A stretch of DNA of 32,987 nucleotides from a virus. The stretch covers positions 1-32,987 of the IMG/VR virus record IMGVR_UViG_3300025407_000074. One strand, written 5' to 3'. Numbering within the stretch: position 1 is the stretch's first letter; each line of letters starts with the position of its first letter. A program made the translations under genes and the position numbers. Of this stretch, positions 21,406 through 31,093 are shown in pieces. The notes beneath the pieces were generated by a model. The model was not told the origin of the DNA, did no database searches, and saw nothing but the letters and a program-made list of their open reading frames with translations.

Positions 21406-22127
21406 GTATATAGCGGGATGTAATACGTTGTACCGTCACAAACAACTGGAAGCCACTTAGCAATCGTAGTATGAGTGCCAGTTGTTGCTATGTTATTAGC
21501 CGTGATTGTAGATGAGGTCGTTAGCGTTGTCACGCTTGCTGACACACCAGAAACAGAGCCGCCAGTTATGGCAACATTATTAGCATTTTGGGTCGCAATC
21601 GTGCCTAAACCAAGGTTAGTTCTAGCCCCTGCTGCGGTAGATGCCCCTGTGCCGCCATTGGTAAGGTTCAAAATCCCACCAAGGGTCACAGCCCCTGTGG
21701 TCGCAGATGATGGGGTAAACCCCGTAGTGCCAGCAGAAAACGATAAAACGCCTGTATTTGAGACAGTAACCGCACCAGTAGCAGAGCTAACCCCGATGCC
21801 CGTCCCTGCGACCAATGAGGTCACACCAAGGTTATTAAGGGTAATTGACCCTGTGCCGTTGGTCACGCCGATGGCTGTTCCGGCTGTCAAAGTGTTTAGC
21901 GTGTAGCCTTTGCTATTGCCAATCAGCAGTTGCCCATTGGTTGGAGTAGTGGCGACCCCTGTGCCGCCAGAGCTTGGTGCTAAAGCATTGGCAGAGCTAA
22001 ACGAATTGACAGAAGGGTTTTGCAGCCACAAAAGCCAAGGCAAGCTCGGCATCATGGTTTGCTGGTCAATAAACGGCGTTCTAGGCCAGTTTAGATTGCC
22101 ACCAGAGCCAGAAGAAGTGACGCTCAA
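21402..22127 (-). CDS. Short fibre-like tail protein
   Basis: The 241-aa protein has a unique N-terminus (WPRTPFIDQQTMMPSLPWLL) that may attach it to the tail hub. A Gly/Thr/Ser-rich fibre repeat region follows (NGGTGASTAAGARTNLGLG at about 157-175, FSAGTTGFTPSSATTGAVTL at 130-149). It ends IAKWLPVVCDGTTYYIPLYT, a common C-terminal cap of phage tail proteins. Its repeat block closely matches one in the partial fibre gene at the right edge. The start overlaps the gp10-like gene by 4 bp. Confidence 0.8.
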   Translation of the reverse strand: MSVTSSGSGGNLNWPRTPFIDQQTMMPSLPWLLWLQNPSVNSFSSANALAPSSGGTGVATTPTNGQLLIGNSKGYTLNTLTAGTAIGVTNGTGSITLNNLGVTSLVAGTGIGVSSATGAVTVSNTGVLSFSAGTTGFTPSSATTGAVTLGGILNLTNGGTGASTAAGARTNLGLGTIATQNANNVAITGGSVSGVSASVTTLTTSSTITANNIATTGTHTTIAKWLPVVCDGTTYYIPLYT

Positions 22128-24454
22128 TTTTCAGCCCCTTCAGCCTTTAAGTTGGCAGAAACAATGACGCAGTTTACAGGGTCAGAAATAGCAACTTCAA
22201 AGATACGGTCACGAGCCCAACCCAAACGCCGCCAAATAATCCGCTTCGTATATTGGCCCACTTTGCCCATAGAAGCCCAATGCTCATTAGACCAAGTAGA
22301 GCCGCCATCGCTAGACCAACGCAGCATAGCTTGCGGGTCTTTGCCTTGACCGTTTTGTAAGCCAACACCAGGCTGAAATTGGATTTGGAACTCAGCAAAA
22401 TACTGACGTTGGAAGTCAGTCACCAGATGCGGGGCGCGGCGCAACCTACGGATTGTCGCTCCATTGTCCGTATAAACTGCATTATCCAGTTGATAGATCA
22501 TACCATTCTGATAGTCACCAACTAAATAGACATTGTTGAACAATGCACCGCAATTAGACCGATGGCGTTGGTATTGCTCACCATCCCAAGCCAGCCACTT
22601 GTGCCACATCTGTGAACGCAAGTCATAAACCCATGTCAGATTCACAGTTGGAAAAGTAACAACGTAGAACTCATGTCCATCAAGCTGATAGGTGTAAGCC
22701 ACCGCATCGCCAACGTATTGGTTCATTAAGGTCTGCTCAACAGCATGGGTAGAAATGCGCTCAAATGAGTAGCCTTTCATAACGCCAATAACTGCTTGGC
22801 CTCGGGTATCTTGAGCCACCAAAGCAAACTGCTCACCGAATCGAGCAATCGAAAAAGGTGAAACAACACCGTGTTGAAGTGAAGTGCCAGGCACACGCTG
22901 GAAAGCAAACGAAATGAAGCCAGGCACGACTGCACCCACATCAGTCCACATTTCAGAGGTAAATTCACCCAATAGAAAGACTTGGCGGTGATCGCAAATT
23001 AAACCAACCAAGGGGTCTGGTGAGCCATCCTTGTTGCCATACAAAGCATTGGACGACCAAGGTGTAACCAAAGGAATATCCCCGTTGTTCACATCCGCTT
23101 GCAGGTCAGTAGAACCCCACGCCTGAGTGCCGCCTTGGTTGTAAACAATGTAGTTATCCACAACATCGCAAGTCACAGCGCCAGTAAATGCCCCATCAGT
23201 AGAGGGCAATTTCTGGAAAGCTGGCATGGTGTAAGTAGTAGAGCCGCCAGCATTTAAAGGCGTAACTGTGTAAGAACCCAAACCTCCCACGCCAGCGCCT
23301 TGAGTTTGCAAGAAAGCCCCAATAGTTACCGATGGCGAGCCAGTAAGCACAGCGCCTTCACCAACAGCAATTTCAGTCGCCGTGATATTAAATGTTAGAG
23401 TTGACAAAGTAGCAGTAGCAACCGCCCCTGCGCCGTTCAAGGAATCAGTAATTGTGACCGATGGCGCTGTGTAGTAACCCGAGCCAGCATCAGTAATTGT
23501 CAAAGCCTCAAGCTGACCAGCCGTAGAAACCAAATCAATTGACGCATTTGTTCCTGTGGAATCACTAATTACAAGGCTTGGAGGGCTGTTATAACCCGAG
23601 CCAAAACTGTTAACTGTAATGGCAGAAATAACACCAGATGCCAAAGTAGCAGATACTGAAGCTGGATAGCCAACCCACATCAAAGTTGCTGTGCCATCAG
23701 AGGCCGAACCGCTAGTAATGGTTGGGCCAGTAGAGCCAGAAGTGCCAGCAACCGTGTAAGTGTAAAGGTTGTTGTTATAAAAGACTTGCTGCCCAACAGT
23801 AACAGCCGTAGAAGCCGCCCAAGCAGTCCCAATTGTGATCGTTGGGTTTGTATACCCAGAACCACCAGCCGTTATAGTAATGGATGTAACTGAGTTATTC
23901 ACAGCAACAGTAGCAGTCGCCGTAGTGCCGCCCGACAGACTAGGCGCAGAAATTGTTACCGTTGGCACGTTATAGCCAGAGCCAACATTTGTCAAAGACA
24001 AAGAAGCTAAATAAGTCGAGACATTCGCCGTGACTGTATAAGTAGTCGCACTTCCAACAACCCAGTAGTATCGGTTTTCACCGTCTACGATAAAAGCTGT
24101 CAGCCCACCGTAAGTCATTATGTTGTCGGTGATTGAGACTTGCCCTGTGGAAGTGGTCAGCGTTCCGACTTGGGTTGATGTGTAAGCGCCATTAACGTAT
24201 TGGATAGCCCAAACAGCATTTCCAACCACAGCAACCAGCCATTGCCCGCCAGAGAGGGTTCGCATCCCACGAACAGGGGCATTGTTAAGCTGCAAGACTT
24301 CAGTAAGCCCTGGGGTTGGATACAAAGCCACCACGCCACGCTGACCAGGCTGCTTTAAAGGGTCAATTTCAGGGTAGAAATTGATGCACTCTTGAGCTTC
24401 CTGATAGATAGAAGCAGCTTCGTAAGAAGGCCCGACAAATCCAAAATCTGCCAT
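22124..24454 (-). CDS. P22 gp10-like tail hub (DNA stabilisation) protein with inserted repeat modules
   Basis: gp10 helps plug the portal after packaging and builds the tail hub. Residues 1-135 (GFVGPSYEAASIYQEAQECI, LYPTPGL, TAFIVDGENRYYWV) and 412-776 (LVGLICDHRQVFLLGEFTSE, VYDLRSQMWHKW) match the family. P22 gp10 is 472 aa; this protein is 776. The extra part, about residues 136-411, holds four GSGY-xx-P repeats (158, 198, 285 and 324). Between the second and third lies a module, AWAASTAVTVGQQVFYNNNL to WVG (211-262), of a type seen in carbohydrate-binding tail proteins. AAGGAT precedes the ATG. Confidence 0.9.
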   Translation of the reverse strand: MADFGFVGPSYEAASIYQEAQECINFYPEIDPLKQPGQRGVVALYPTPGLTEVLQLNNAPVRGMRTLSGGQWLVAVVGNAVWAIQYVNGAYTSTQVGTLTTSTGQVSITDNIMTYGGLTAFIVDGENRYYWVVGSATTYTVTANVSTYLASLSLTNVGSGYNVPTVTISAPSLSGGTTATATVAVNNSVTSITITAGGSGYTNPTITIGTAWAASTAVTVGQQVFYNNNLYTYTVAGTSGSTGPTITSGSASDGTATLMWVGYPASVSATLASGVISAITVNSFGSGYNSPPSLVISDSTGTNASIDLVSTAGQLEALTITDAGSGYYTAPSVTITDSLNGAGAVATATLSTLTFNITATEIAVGEGAVLTGSPSVTIGAFLQTQGAGVGGLGSYTVTPLNAGGSTTYTMPAFQKLPSTDGAFTGAVTCDVVDNYIVYNQGGTQAWGSTDLQADVNNGDIPLVTPWSSNALYGNKDGSPDPLVGLICDHRQVFLLGEFTSEMWTDVGAVVPGFISFAFQRVPGTSLQHGVVSPFSIARFGEQFALVAQDTRGQAVIGVMKGYSFERISTHAVEQTLMNQYVGDAVAYTYQLDGHEFYVVTFPTVNLTWVYDLRSQMWHKWLAWDGEQYQRHRSNCGALFNNVYLVGDYQNGMIYQLDNAVYTDNGATIRRLRRAPHLVTDFQRQYFAEFQIQFQPGVGLQNGQGKDPQAMLRWSSDGGSTWSNEHWASMGKVGQYTKRIIWRRLGWARDRIFEVAISDPVNCVIVSANLKAEGAEN

Positions 24455-24463
24455 TTTTTATCC

Positions 24464-25891
24464 TTAACGGAAGAAGCCGCCGCTCAAAATCCAACCCGCA
24501 TCCTTTTGCCGCCCAACCAGCAAAGCATCTGCATACCGAGCCACTTGAGGCGGTTTCATGTTTGTGCGCTTTACAGTAGCCTTGGCATCATTGGCGTTTT
24601 TGGTAATCATCGCAATCTGGGTTTGCGAGGCTTTGCCATACATAGGCATCAAGAAATAAGCCAAGTTCCACCGCAGCGCATTGATGTAGCCTTGTGGAAG
24701 CTGGATGGTGTCGTAAAGCGAGGTATAGCTGCTAAAGATGTTGTCGGTAAACATGTGCATCTCACCCTGTGCAGGGTTAGGCCATAAGTAAATGTTACCG
24801 AGCAATTCAGTTGGCTGATAGTAAAGCGCTTTGGGCCAAGGGCCGTTCAAGGTCTTTAGACCGATCATTTCGTATTCTTCCAACGACAGCACAGCTACTG
24901 GATAGTCCAAGCCGCCATTCTGGACAGGGATGCCGTTAGAGTTTGTGTTGATACGCACAAAGCAGCTTGAAATGGTCAGAGGGCGCTGATAGTAAGCCGT
25001 GATCGGGAAAGGCGTAACAGTCCCTGTCATTGAAGTGCTGCCCACCGACTGAGAAGCAGAAATCGTGTAAGTGCCAGCGCCACCAGAGCCAGTTAATACC
25101 GCCGTGATTTTTGTGCCGCTTGTAACGCCACTTCCACTAACCACGCAACCAACACCCAGATAACCCGCAGAAACAGCACTAACAGTAAGGGTAGTCCCAG
25201 AAATAGAACCCGTAAAAGCAGGATTAGGTGTTGTAACGTAATTGTTAAGCGTGTAAGTACCTGCTTCATTGATATTCCCACCAGCGCCCGTGTTAAACGC
25301 CACAATCTGCGTTCCTTGGGCCAAGTTCATGTTCACGCCGTAGCTAGTGGTCAGATATTGACCGTTGCTGATAGCGCCAGAAGTGATGATAGGCGCATTA
25401 GCCGTGATTGATTCTTGGTTAATGAACAGCGACTGCGAAATGGTGTAAGTGCCCACACCGCCATTACCCGTCCCAAACGACAGAATAGATGTGCCGCTAG
25501 GGATAGATGCGCCAGTAATAATGCTGCCAACCTGCAAAGCACCGCTAGAAACTGACAAAATAGTCAGAGTAGAGCTATTGATTGAGCCTGTGCCAGCAAA
25601 GTTGTTGACGTTGGTGTTAGCAACAGTTAGTTGATTGCCGCTGACGTAGCCAGTAAACCCTGCGCCGATTTCACCAGTTGGGCCAATGGTGTATTGGGTC
25701 TGACCTGGCACAACAGGAAAGATGATCTCATTCTTGTAATAGACCATCATGGATTCGTTAGACCATTGATCGATCATGCCGTTCAGCATATCGAAAGCAT
25801 CTTGGGCAGCGTCAGCCGTTGGCGTTTCCCCTGCTTCCAAAGCACCAATGTCTTTTAATGCTCGGCTAATGATGTCAATTGGTTTGGTCAT
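24464..25891 (-). CDS. P22 gp4-like head-to-tail adaptor with inserted repeat modules
   Basis: gp4 binds below the portal and starts the tail hub. Residues 1-72 ([49 protein letters not shown]) and 295-475 ([47 protein letters not shown]) match the P22_Tail-4 family. P22 gp4 is 166 aa, so this protein is far longer. About residues 75-293 are inserted phage-type repeats, such as [18 protein letters not shown] and [15 protein letters not shown]. The start overlaps the upstream gene by 17 bp. Confidence 0.9.
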   Translation of the reverse strand: MTKPIDIISRALKDIGALEAGETPTADAAQDAFDMLNGMIDQWSNESMMVYYKNEIIFPVVPGQTQYTIGPTGEIGAGFTGYVSGNQLTVANTNVNNFAGTGSINSSTLTILSVSSGALQVGSIITGASIPSGTSILSFGTGNGGVGTYTISQSLFINQESITANAPIITSGAISNGQYLTTSYGVNMNLAQGTQIVAFNTGAGGNINEAGTYTLNNYVTTPNPAFTGSISGTTLTVSAVSAGYLGVGCVVSGSGVTSGTKITAVLTGSGGAGTYTISASQSVGSTSMTGTVTPFPITAYYQRPLTISSCFVRINTNSNGIPVQNGGLDYPVAVLSLEEYEMIGLKTLNGPWPKALYYQPTELLGNIYLWPNPAQGEMHMFTDNIFSSYTSLYDTIQLPQGYINALRWNLAYFLMPMYGKASQTQIAMITKNANDAKATVKRTNMKPPQVARYADALLVGRQKDAGWILSGGFFR

Positions 25892-26267
25892 GTTTAATCC
25901 AAGGCAGAGGAGGATTGGCAGAAATAGCAGCCAGTTGACGAGCTAATTGACCCGCTACTTGGGCTTCTGTGTCTGGTTGCAGATTAGTCGTAATTGTAGT
26001 TGTTTCATTAGTAATTGGGTCTGTAATGCTATACGTTACAGGCTCAAAGCACCAAGCCAAAACTTGAGATTCTTGCAGGTCGTTGTAAGGCGTAAATGGA
26101 TTAGCTGGCCCACCCAACTTAGCCGTTCCAGCAGCCGCTGCGGTCAGGTTGTTAACATCATCCGTACCGACACATAGCCAATCGGCGTAGATCACCACAT
26201 CGGTTTTTCCATCAACAGATGGGTTCACCGTCATCTTAGGAATTGACCATTTGTATGTTATAGCCAT
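25875..26267 (-). CDS. Short conserved tail-region protein, copy 1
   Basis: The 130-aa protein starts [20 protein letters not shown] and contains [32 protein letters not shown] and a helical C-terminus ([15 protein letters not shown]). It is the same family as the protein at 30778-31092 (I believe DUF7936; the name is from memory). Such proteins recur beside fibre genes in tailed phages and may be adaptors or assembly factors. It lies between the S74 fibre and the gp4-like gene. Confidence 0.78.
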   Translation of the reverse strand: MAITYKWSIPKMTVNPSVDGKTDVVIYADWLCVGTDDVNNLTAAAAGTAKLGGPANPFTPYNDLQESQVLAWCFEPVTYSITDPITNETTTITTNLQPDTEAQVAGQLARQLAAISANPPLPWIKHDQTN

Positions 26268-26269
26268 GA

Positions 26270-28057
26270 TTACATCGCCGCAACAACAAAGGCCAATAAT
26301 TCTTCATAGCGCACACCGAGCTGAGTATGAATTGTCAAGTTTGGAATTTCTTTTCCATTTTCATCAATATTCTGTTCAAAAACTTTTCCAGTTGAATCAA
26401 TATACCAAGTGTCAGAACAAAACAAACTATATTTTGTAGCATCTAAGCCATTAGCAGTAAATGCCGCTTGCACATCTTGAGCCGATACTCCAATGTGTGT
26501 TCTGGCGTTTGCGCCTTTTTTAGCAACAGCATCGTTAAATTTAAAGGTCTTAATCAATCCTTTAATCGCTTTGGCTGTGTTTTGTTCAGCCGTAGTCAAA
26601 GCTGCAAACTGTTGCTTTTGATTAGCATCTGATGTGTTAATAGTGCCAGTACCTGCGTAAACAACAGACCATCGATTAGAAGCGCCCCCCAAAGATTGTG
26701 TGTTGTCAGATTGAGGAGCAAACATCCCTGTATACGAAAGGTTTGCTTGTGCTGACCCTGCAACCAACTGAAGTTGTTGCTGTGTGCCACCTGAACCTTG
26801 AACAGCATTGACAGCGCCGATTTGTGAACCCGCAACTTGCAATTGAAGTTGCGAACCGCTGATGGACAAAGAGCTATCGGTGTTATTAACAATAAGAGGT
26901 ACAAGCGCATTACCTGTATTATTCGCCGCTGAAATTTGTAAATACGGCAAAGTTGGTGTTGAACTCGTAAAAATCAAATTTGCGTCACGAATAGTGGTAG
27001 TTACTGCGACCCAAGGATTGTCGGCAAATGCTTGTGTTTTACCCGCAGGAGCACCACCAGCAGAGACAAAACTGACAACTGCATTTTGATAGCAATACGC
27101 TTCAAGATACCAATACAACAATTGTTTTGCAGCAAGTCCTGCGCTGGTATATGCGTCAAAATTTACAAATCCACGGCAGTTTGTTATTTTATTTTCTTGC
27201 GATCCACTTGTGCCAGAACCTGCTGCTAAATACCAGCACACGCCGCCGTTAGGAATACCATTAACAGTTGTCCAATTATTAAGCGAGTAATTTTGCTTAG
27301 TTGGACTATCAGCATAGCAAGACACAAAACTGTTGCGGTAAGAACCTTGCAAATAGAAATTTATGTATTGGTATTCGCCGGAATAACCACCCCAACAATG
27401 AATGTTTACAAATTCGTTATTGCCACCGCCCAACAAATAAACACCAATTGGACTAAAACGGCAAATGCCATTAGTAAACATCCCATCCGAGCCAGTTAAT
27501 TTTAAACCAGCAACAGAATTGCTTGCGGGAGTAAACGAACAACTTACAAAAAAGTTGTTAAATGAAAAATCTGCACCTGCTGTATAAGTGATGCCATCGT
27601 TTTGACAATTCAAAACAGTAATGTTACTCCAAACACATCCAGCGGCATTATTGATGTGCAAACCTTTAACATTGTTGTTATTTCCGTCAATAATCACATT
27701 TTGAACAGTGCCGCTTTGCCAGTTACCATCCATGTCAAGCATATAAGTGCCAGCACTAAATCCAGACAAAGCAAGAAGGCCACCGCCGTTACCAAAAATT
27801 GATACGCTGTTTTTAAGAATAATTGTCTTGGAAATGGCGTATTTAAATGGGCCAAATTGAATTGCCCTTGAATTTCCAAACAATGTAAAAAACGATTCAG
27901 TACCATCATGCGCTGGCCCAGTCAATGAGGCGGCGTAGTCAATTGCCGCTTGGATTGCATTTGAATCATCGGTTACACCATCGCCAACAGCGCCAAAATC
28001 AGCCACGCTGATAACAGCTTGGTTAATCATTGAGTAGGATGCTTTTGTAAGTGACAT
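26270..28057 (-). CDS. Tailspike/fibre with beta-helix and S74 self-cleaving chaperone
   Basis: The 595-aa receptor-binding protein has a pectate-lyase-3-like start of beta-helix, VADFGAVGDGVTDDSNAIQA (18-37). A beta-helix body follows (VIIDGNNNNVKGLHI, WSNITVLNCQNDG). The C-terminal 120 residues are an intramolecular S74 chaperone: TSDANQK with Ser476 and Lys481 as the likely dyad, then THIGVSAQDVQAAF, and VRYEELLAFVVAAM at the end. The chaperone drives trimer folding and then cleaves itself off. AAAGGACA precedes the ATG. The body may bind or cut host polysaccharide. Confidence 0.9.
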   Translation of the reverse strand: MSLTKASYSMINQAVISVADFGAVGDGVTDDSNAIQAAIDYAASLTGPAHDGTESFFTLFGNSRAIQFGPFKYAISKTIILKNSVSIFGNGGGLLALSGFSAGTYMLDMDGNWQSGTVQNVIIDGNNNNVKGLHINNAAGCVWSNITVLNCQNDGITYTAGADFSFNNFFVSCSFTPASNSVAGLKLTGSDGMFTNGICRFSPIGVYLLGGGNNEFVNIHCWGGYSGEYQYINFYLQGSYRNSFVSCYADSPTKQNYSLNNWTTVNGIPNGGVCWYLAAGSGTSGSQENKITNCRGFVNFDAYTSAGLAAKQLLYWYLEAYCYQNAVVSFVSAGGAPAGKTQAFADNPWVAVTTTIRDANLIFTSSTPTLPYLQISAANNTGNALVPLIVNNTDSSLSISGSQLQLQVAGSQIGAVNAVQGSGGTQQQLQLVAGSAQANLSYTGMFAPQSDNTQSLGGASNRWSVVYAGTGTINTSDANQKQQFAALTTAEQNTAKAIKGLIKTFKFNDAVAKKGANARTHIGVSAQDVQAAFTANGLDATKYSLFCSDTWYIDSTGKVFEQNIDENGKEIPNLTIHTQLGVRYEELLAFVVAAM

Positions 28058-28073
28058 TTATTGTCCTTTAAAT

Positions 28074-28886
28074 TTAAACAAACATTGTGTATTGGAAGCC
28101 AATTAAAGCACCCGATACAGCAGAATTAAGTGCGGGAGCGTTAGTAACAGTAACGCCTGTCATATTATTTGGAGCATTAGCCCTAAAAAATATCTGAAAT
28201 CCTGCGCTGTTGTAACAAGTAACGCCCATACCGTTGCTAGTATTTTTTGCAGAAAATGGGAAACCGCCTATAACAACATAAGCGCCGCTGGCATTGGTTG
28301 GATAGGTAACCCATCCAAAAAAAGTTATTTGGCGGCCTACTCTAGTGTAAGTTGCACTAGTAACTGTAAGAGTTAATCCTGCGCCGCTTGCATCAGTAGG
28401 AGACCAAGTGCCTTCTTCATACCAAGTCAAATTTTGGCTTGTCATCCCCGATGCGGGAGTATTGGCTGAAAAAAGAACACCATTGCCAGCACTACCAACA
28501 ACAAAGTTACCTTGATTGGCTGTTGTTCCGTTATAAGGATGAAAAGTTGTTGTTTCTAAAGTTGTATTGCTATCGTTTGTCGTAGATATAGACGCCCAAC
28601 TACGATTAGTATTTTGGTAAATGTTCCAAAAATTTAACGCAGTATTTGAACTGCCGTAAGTAAGACCACGTTCTTCTGTTGGCGTACCAGTTGAGCCAGC
28701 AGAAACAGTTGCTCTGTTAAACACCCCATTTGTAGCGTTCCAACCAAGCGCCGATGGAGTTCTACCAGCAGTCAAGTTTGTCACGCTTACGCTGTCAGTT
28801 GTCCCCGACTGATTCAGCGGCAAAATCTCACTACCCGATAATGGGGTAGATGCTGAACTTAAACCTGAGATTTTGGTATTAGCCAT
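28074..28886 (-). CDS. Tail fibre protein with conserved C-terminal head
   Basis: The 270-aa protein starts MANTKISGLSSASTPLSGSE and continues ILPLNQSGTTDSVSVTNLTA, a common attachment segment of tail appendages. The C-terminal part (WSPTDASGAGLTLTVTSATY, TRVGRQITFFGWVTYPTN, VVIGGFPF) is a known trimeric fibre-tip pattern. No enzyme motif is visible, so binding rather than cleavage is likely. It lies between two beta-helix spikes. Confidence 0.85.
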   Translation of the reverse strand: MANTKISGLSSASTPLSGSEILPLNQSGTTDSVSVTNLTAGRTPSALGWNATNGVFNRATVSAGSTGTPTEERGLTYGSSNTALNFWNIYQNTNRSWASISTTNDSNTTLETTTFHPYNGTTANQGNFVVGSAGNGVLFSANTPASGMTSQNLTWYEEGTWSPTDASGAGLTLTVTSATYTRVGRQITFFGWVTYPTNASGAYVVIGGFPFSAKNTSNGMGVTCYNSAGFQIFFRANAPNNMTGVTVTNAPALNSAVSGALIGFQYTMFV

Positions 28887-28888
28887 GT

Positions 28889-30769
28889 TTATTGCAAGCT
28901 AACTTGAATGTTAATAGACATTGCAGATGTGCTAGGGATAGCAACATAAAAGTTGTTATCAGGATATTGCACAGAAGTTACATAAGGAACTGAAGTTGCT
29001 GGATTGGCACAATTAACATTTAGCGTTGTGATTGAATATCCTGATGGGGGTGTCAATGTAAAAATGATACCGCCGCTTGTTGACGCAGGGACAAAGTTGT
29101 ATGTCAACTCATAAGTTTGCGTTAACGTAGAAATAAGAGTTGCGGTATTTAAAGTAAGTGTTCCTGTTGTGCCGGTTGTTTGCGCTAAAGTTGGCGCAGC
29201 AGGGACAGGGCCAGCACCAATCACTTGTTTTTGACCCGAACCGATTAGTGTCCAAGACCCAGGATTATTTATAAAAATGTTGTTTGTGCTATAAGCACTT
29301 GGAATATTTATCGAACCAGAAAAACCACTAAAGTAATTTCCAATAATTGTGTTAGAAGCTGGAGAAGTCCCGCCAGAAGTTACATTAACAAAAGTAATGG
29401 GAGTAACAGCAACATTTTCAATCCAGTTGCCAATAATTGTTCCATTAGTGCCAAGACTAATACCGTAATTGGCTGTTGATTCAATATGATTATTTATTAC
29501 TTCGTAATTTTCAATGTTTTGCAAATCAAACGCTTGGTTCATGTTTGAATTAGCATAAATCCAAGAATCACGAATTTGTAATATGTTTGTGTTAGTTAAA
29601 TAAGTTCCAGTATTTTGTCCTTGAACTACAAAGCCTGGGCCAACTTGTCCTGTAACTTGTATTCCTTCAAATACTTGTTGGTAAGTCAATTGAGGCGAAG
29701 CAGACGTTCTAAACATAATGCCGCATGACCCAGAGCCATTAGACAAAAATTGAATACGTTGCCAAAATGATTGGCAAAATCCAATAGTATCTATTGCGAT
29801 ATGGTTTAAATTGGAATAAGAACCAGAAGCATTAGCTTTAACGCTAAAGTCTGAAAATCTGTTGCCAATAGATGCGTTGTTAGCAATGGCTCTGCTAGAC
29901 ATAATAACAGGTTCAGTTGGGCTATTCATTAATAGAATAGTTGAACCCATACCGCTACCAATAAAGTTTATTACATTTTGTGGCACTCCACCACCATGCG
30001 TTGGGAAAATTAAACTGTCAACCAAATAAGTGCCAGGGGGCAAATTGATTGTTCCGCCAGATAAAGCAATTGCGTTAATAGCAGCTTGAATAGCCGCTGT
30101 GTCGTTGGTAGTTCCATTACCAGTAGCGCCAAAATCCATGACGCTAACAGACTGCTGCAACTTAGCTTGAACCGTAGTGGTTACTGCGCCTGTACCGCCT
30201 TCGTTGTAAGTAATTGCTGAGGCATTAGTGATTGTTGAGCCAGTAGCTGGCACAGCGGTAATAAAGTCAACAATTGCGCCAACATTCAAACCAGTAGTAA
30301 ATGTCACCACAGTTGCTGATGTTTCTACATAGTTTTGTCCAACGATCTGCTTCAATCCATTGACGTAAACAGCCAAGTTGTTAACGCCAGGGATGTATTG
30401 CATCGTGGTCAGCGTGAACACAGTCTGACCAGATGTAGCTACAAAGGTTTGCTCTTGCAGCGAGTAAGCTACATAGCCAGAATTGATGCCAAGGATGTTG
30501 TCCCATGAGCCAATCTGCACACCAGCAGAGGTTTGAAGCACAAACTTGTAAGACACGCCACCAGACAGCCAGATTTCGCCTGGCACACGACCAGAAGCGT
30601 CCAAAACGATTGGGTTTGGCTGTTGAATATTGCCGCTGGTGCTGGTAAACGTAGGCGCTTGAGTGGTCGTGCCAGCCAAGTAAGAATAAAGCAGACCGCC
30701 AGCTAAAGGATTGCCGTTATTGTCAAAGAATTGCCCTGCTACGCCGCCAATGGGTGATAAATAAACCAT
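28889..30769 (-). CDS. Tailspike with head-binding domain and pectate-lyase beta-helix
   Basis: The 626-aa protein has an N-terminal particle-binding domain (GQFFDNNGNPLAGGLLYSYL at 12-31, SGGVSYKFVLQT). A second small domain spans about 105-175 (FVATSGQTVFTLTTMQYIPG, VYVNGLKQ). From 208 a beta-helix starts with the pectate_lyase_3 motif VMDFGATGNGTTNDTAAIQA and contains many N-rich turns. There is no S74 domain. The C-terminus (about 520-626) looks like a beta-sandwich. It probably recognises and perhaps degrades surface polysaccharide. AGGAAG precedes the ATG. Confidence 0.9.
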   Translation of the reverse strand: MVYLSPIGGVAGQFFDNNGNPLAGGLLYSYLAGTTTQAPTFTSTSGNIQQPNPIVLDASGRVPGEIWLSGGVSYKFVLQTSAGVQIGSWDNILGINSGYVAYSLQEQTFVATSGQTVFTLTTMQYIPGVNNLAVYVNGLKQIVGQNYVETSATVVTFTTGLNVGAIVDFITAVPATGSTITNASAITYNEGGTGAVTTTVQAKLQQSVSVMDFGATGNGTTNDTAAIQAAINAIALSGGTINLPPGTYLVDSLIFPTHGGGVPQNVINFIGSGMGSTILLMNSPTEPVIMSSRAIANNASIGNRFSDFSVKANASGSYSNLNHIAIDTIGFCQSFWQRIQFLSNGSGSCGIMFRTSASPQLTYQQVFEGIQVTGQVGPGFVVQGQNTGTYLTNTNILQIRDSWIYANSNMNQAFDLQNIENYEVINNHIESTANYGISLGTNGTIIGNWIENVAVTPITFVNVTSGGTSPASNTIIGNYFSGFSGSINIPSAYSTNNIFINNPGSWTLIGSGQKQVIGAGPVPAAPTLAQTTGTTGTLTLNTATLISTLTQTYELTYNFVPASTSGGIIFTLTPPSGYSITTLNVNCANPATSVPYVTSVQYPDNNFYVAIPSTSAMSINIQVSLQ

Positions 30770-30777
30770 TTTTCTTC

Positions 30778-31092
30778 CTAAATGTTAGGGGTAAAAACTT
30801 GAGGCAACCAAGGAGCAACAACGGGTTTGTGTGCTTCTAATGCTTTAAGCTGTTCCTCTAGCCTAGATTTTATGTGGCAAACGCCATCTTTAACAGCCTC
30901 TTGCTCAATCCAACCAGCAACCATTTCCTCTGATACTTGCTCAAAAGGAACTTTGATCTTTGGCTCATTAAACCACCAGTTTCCTTCAGTTTCAACCGAC
31001 AAATTATCGTCAGTCAGCACACATTTGTAATGTGCATGGGTGATTAGCCCATCAGTAGCTGAAATCTTAGAAATAGACCATTTGTAGTTCAT
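30778..31092 (-). CDS. Short conserved tail-region protein, copy 2
   Basis: The 104-aa protein starts MNYKWSISKISATDGLITHA and has KVPFEQVSEEMVAGWIEQEA and a helical end (SRLEEQLKALEAHKP). It shares the YKWSI start and the FxQ-V-W pattern with the protein at 25875-26267, so the two are divergent paralogues. Both precede tail genes of different type in the transcript. It may help attach or assemble the appendage encoded next to it (inference). Confidence 0.8.
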   Translation of the reverse strand: MNYKWSISKISATDGLITHAHYKCVLTDDNLSVETEGNWWFNEPKIKVPFEQVSEEMVAGWIEQEAVKDGVCHIKSRLEEQLKALEAHKPVVAPWLPQVFTPNI

Positions 31093-31093
31093 G

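Noticed and set aside
21475-21906. Plus-strand frame of 143 codons rich in Val/Pro/Ala
   Set aside because: It is the mirror of a low-complexity fibre gene; repeats in such genes often leave the opposite strand open.
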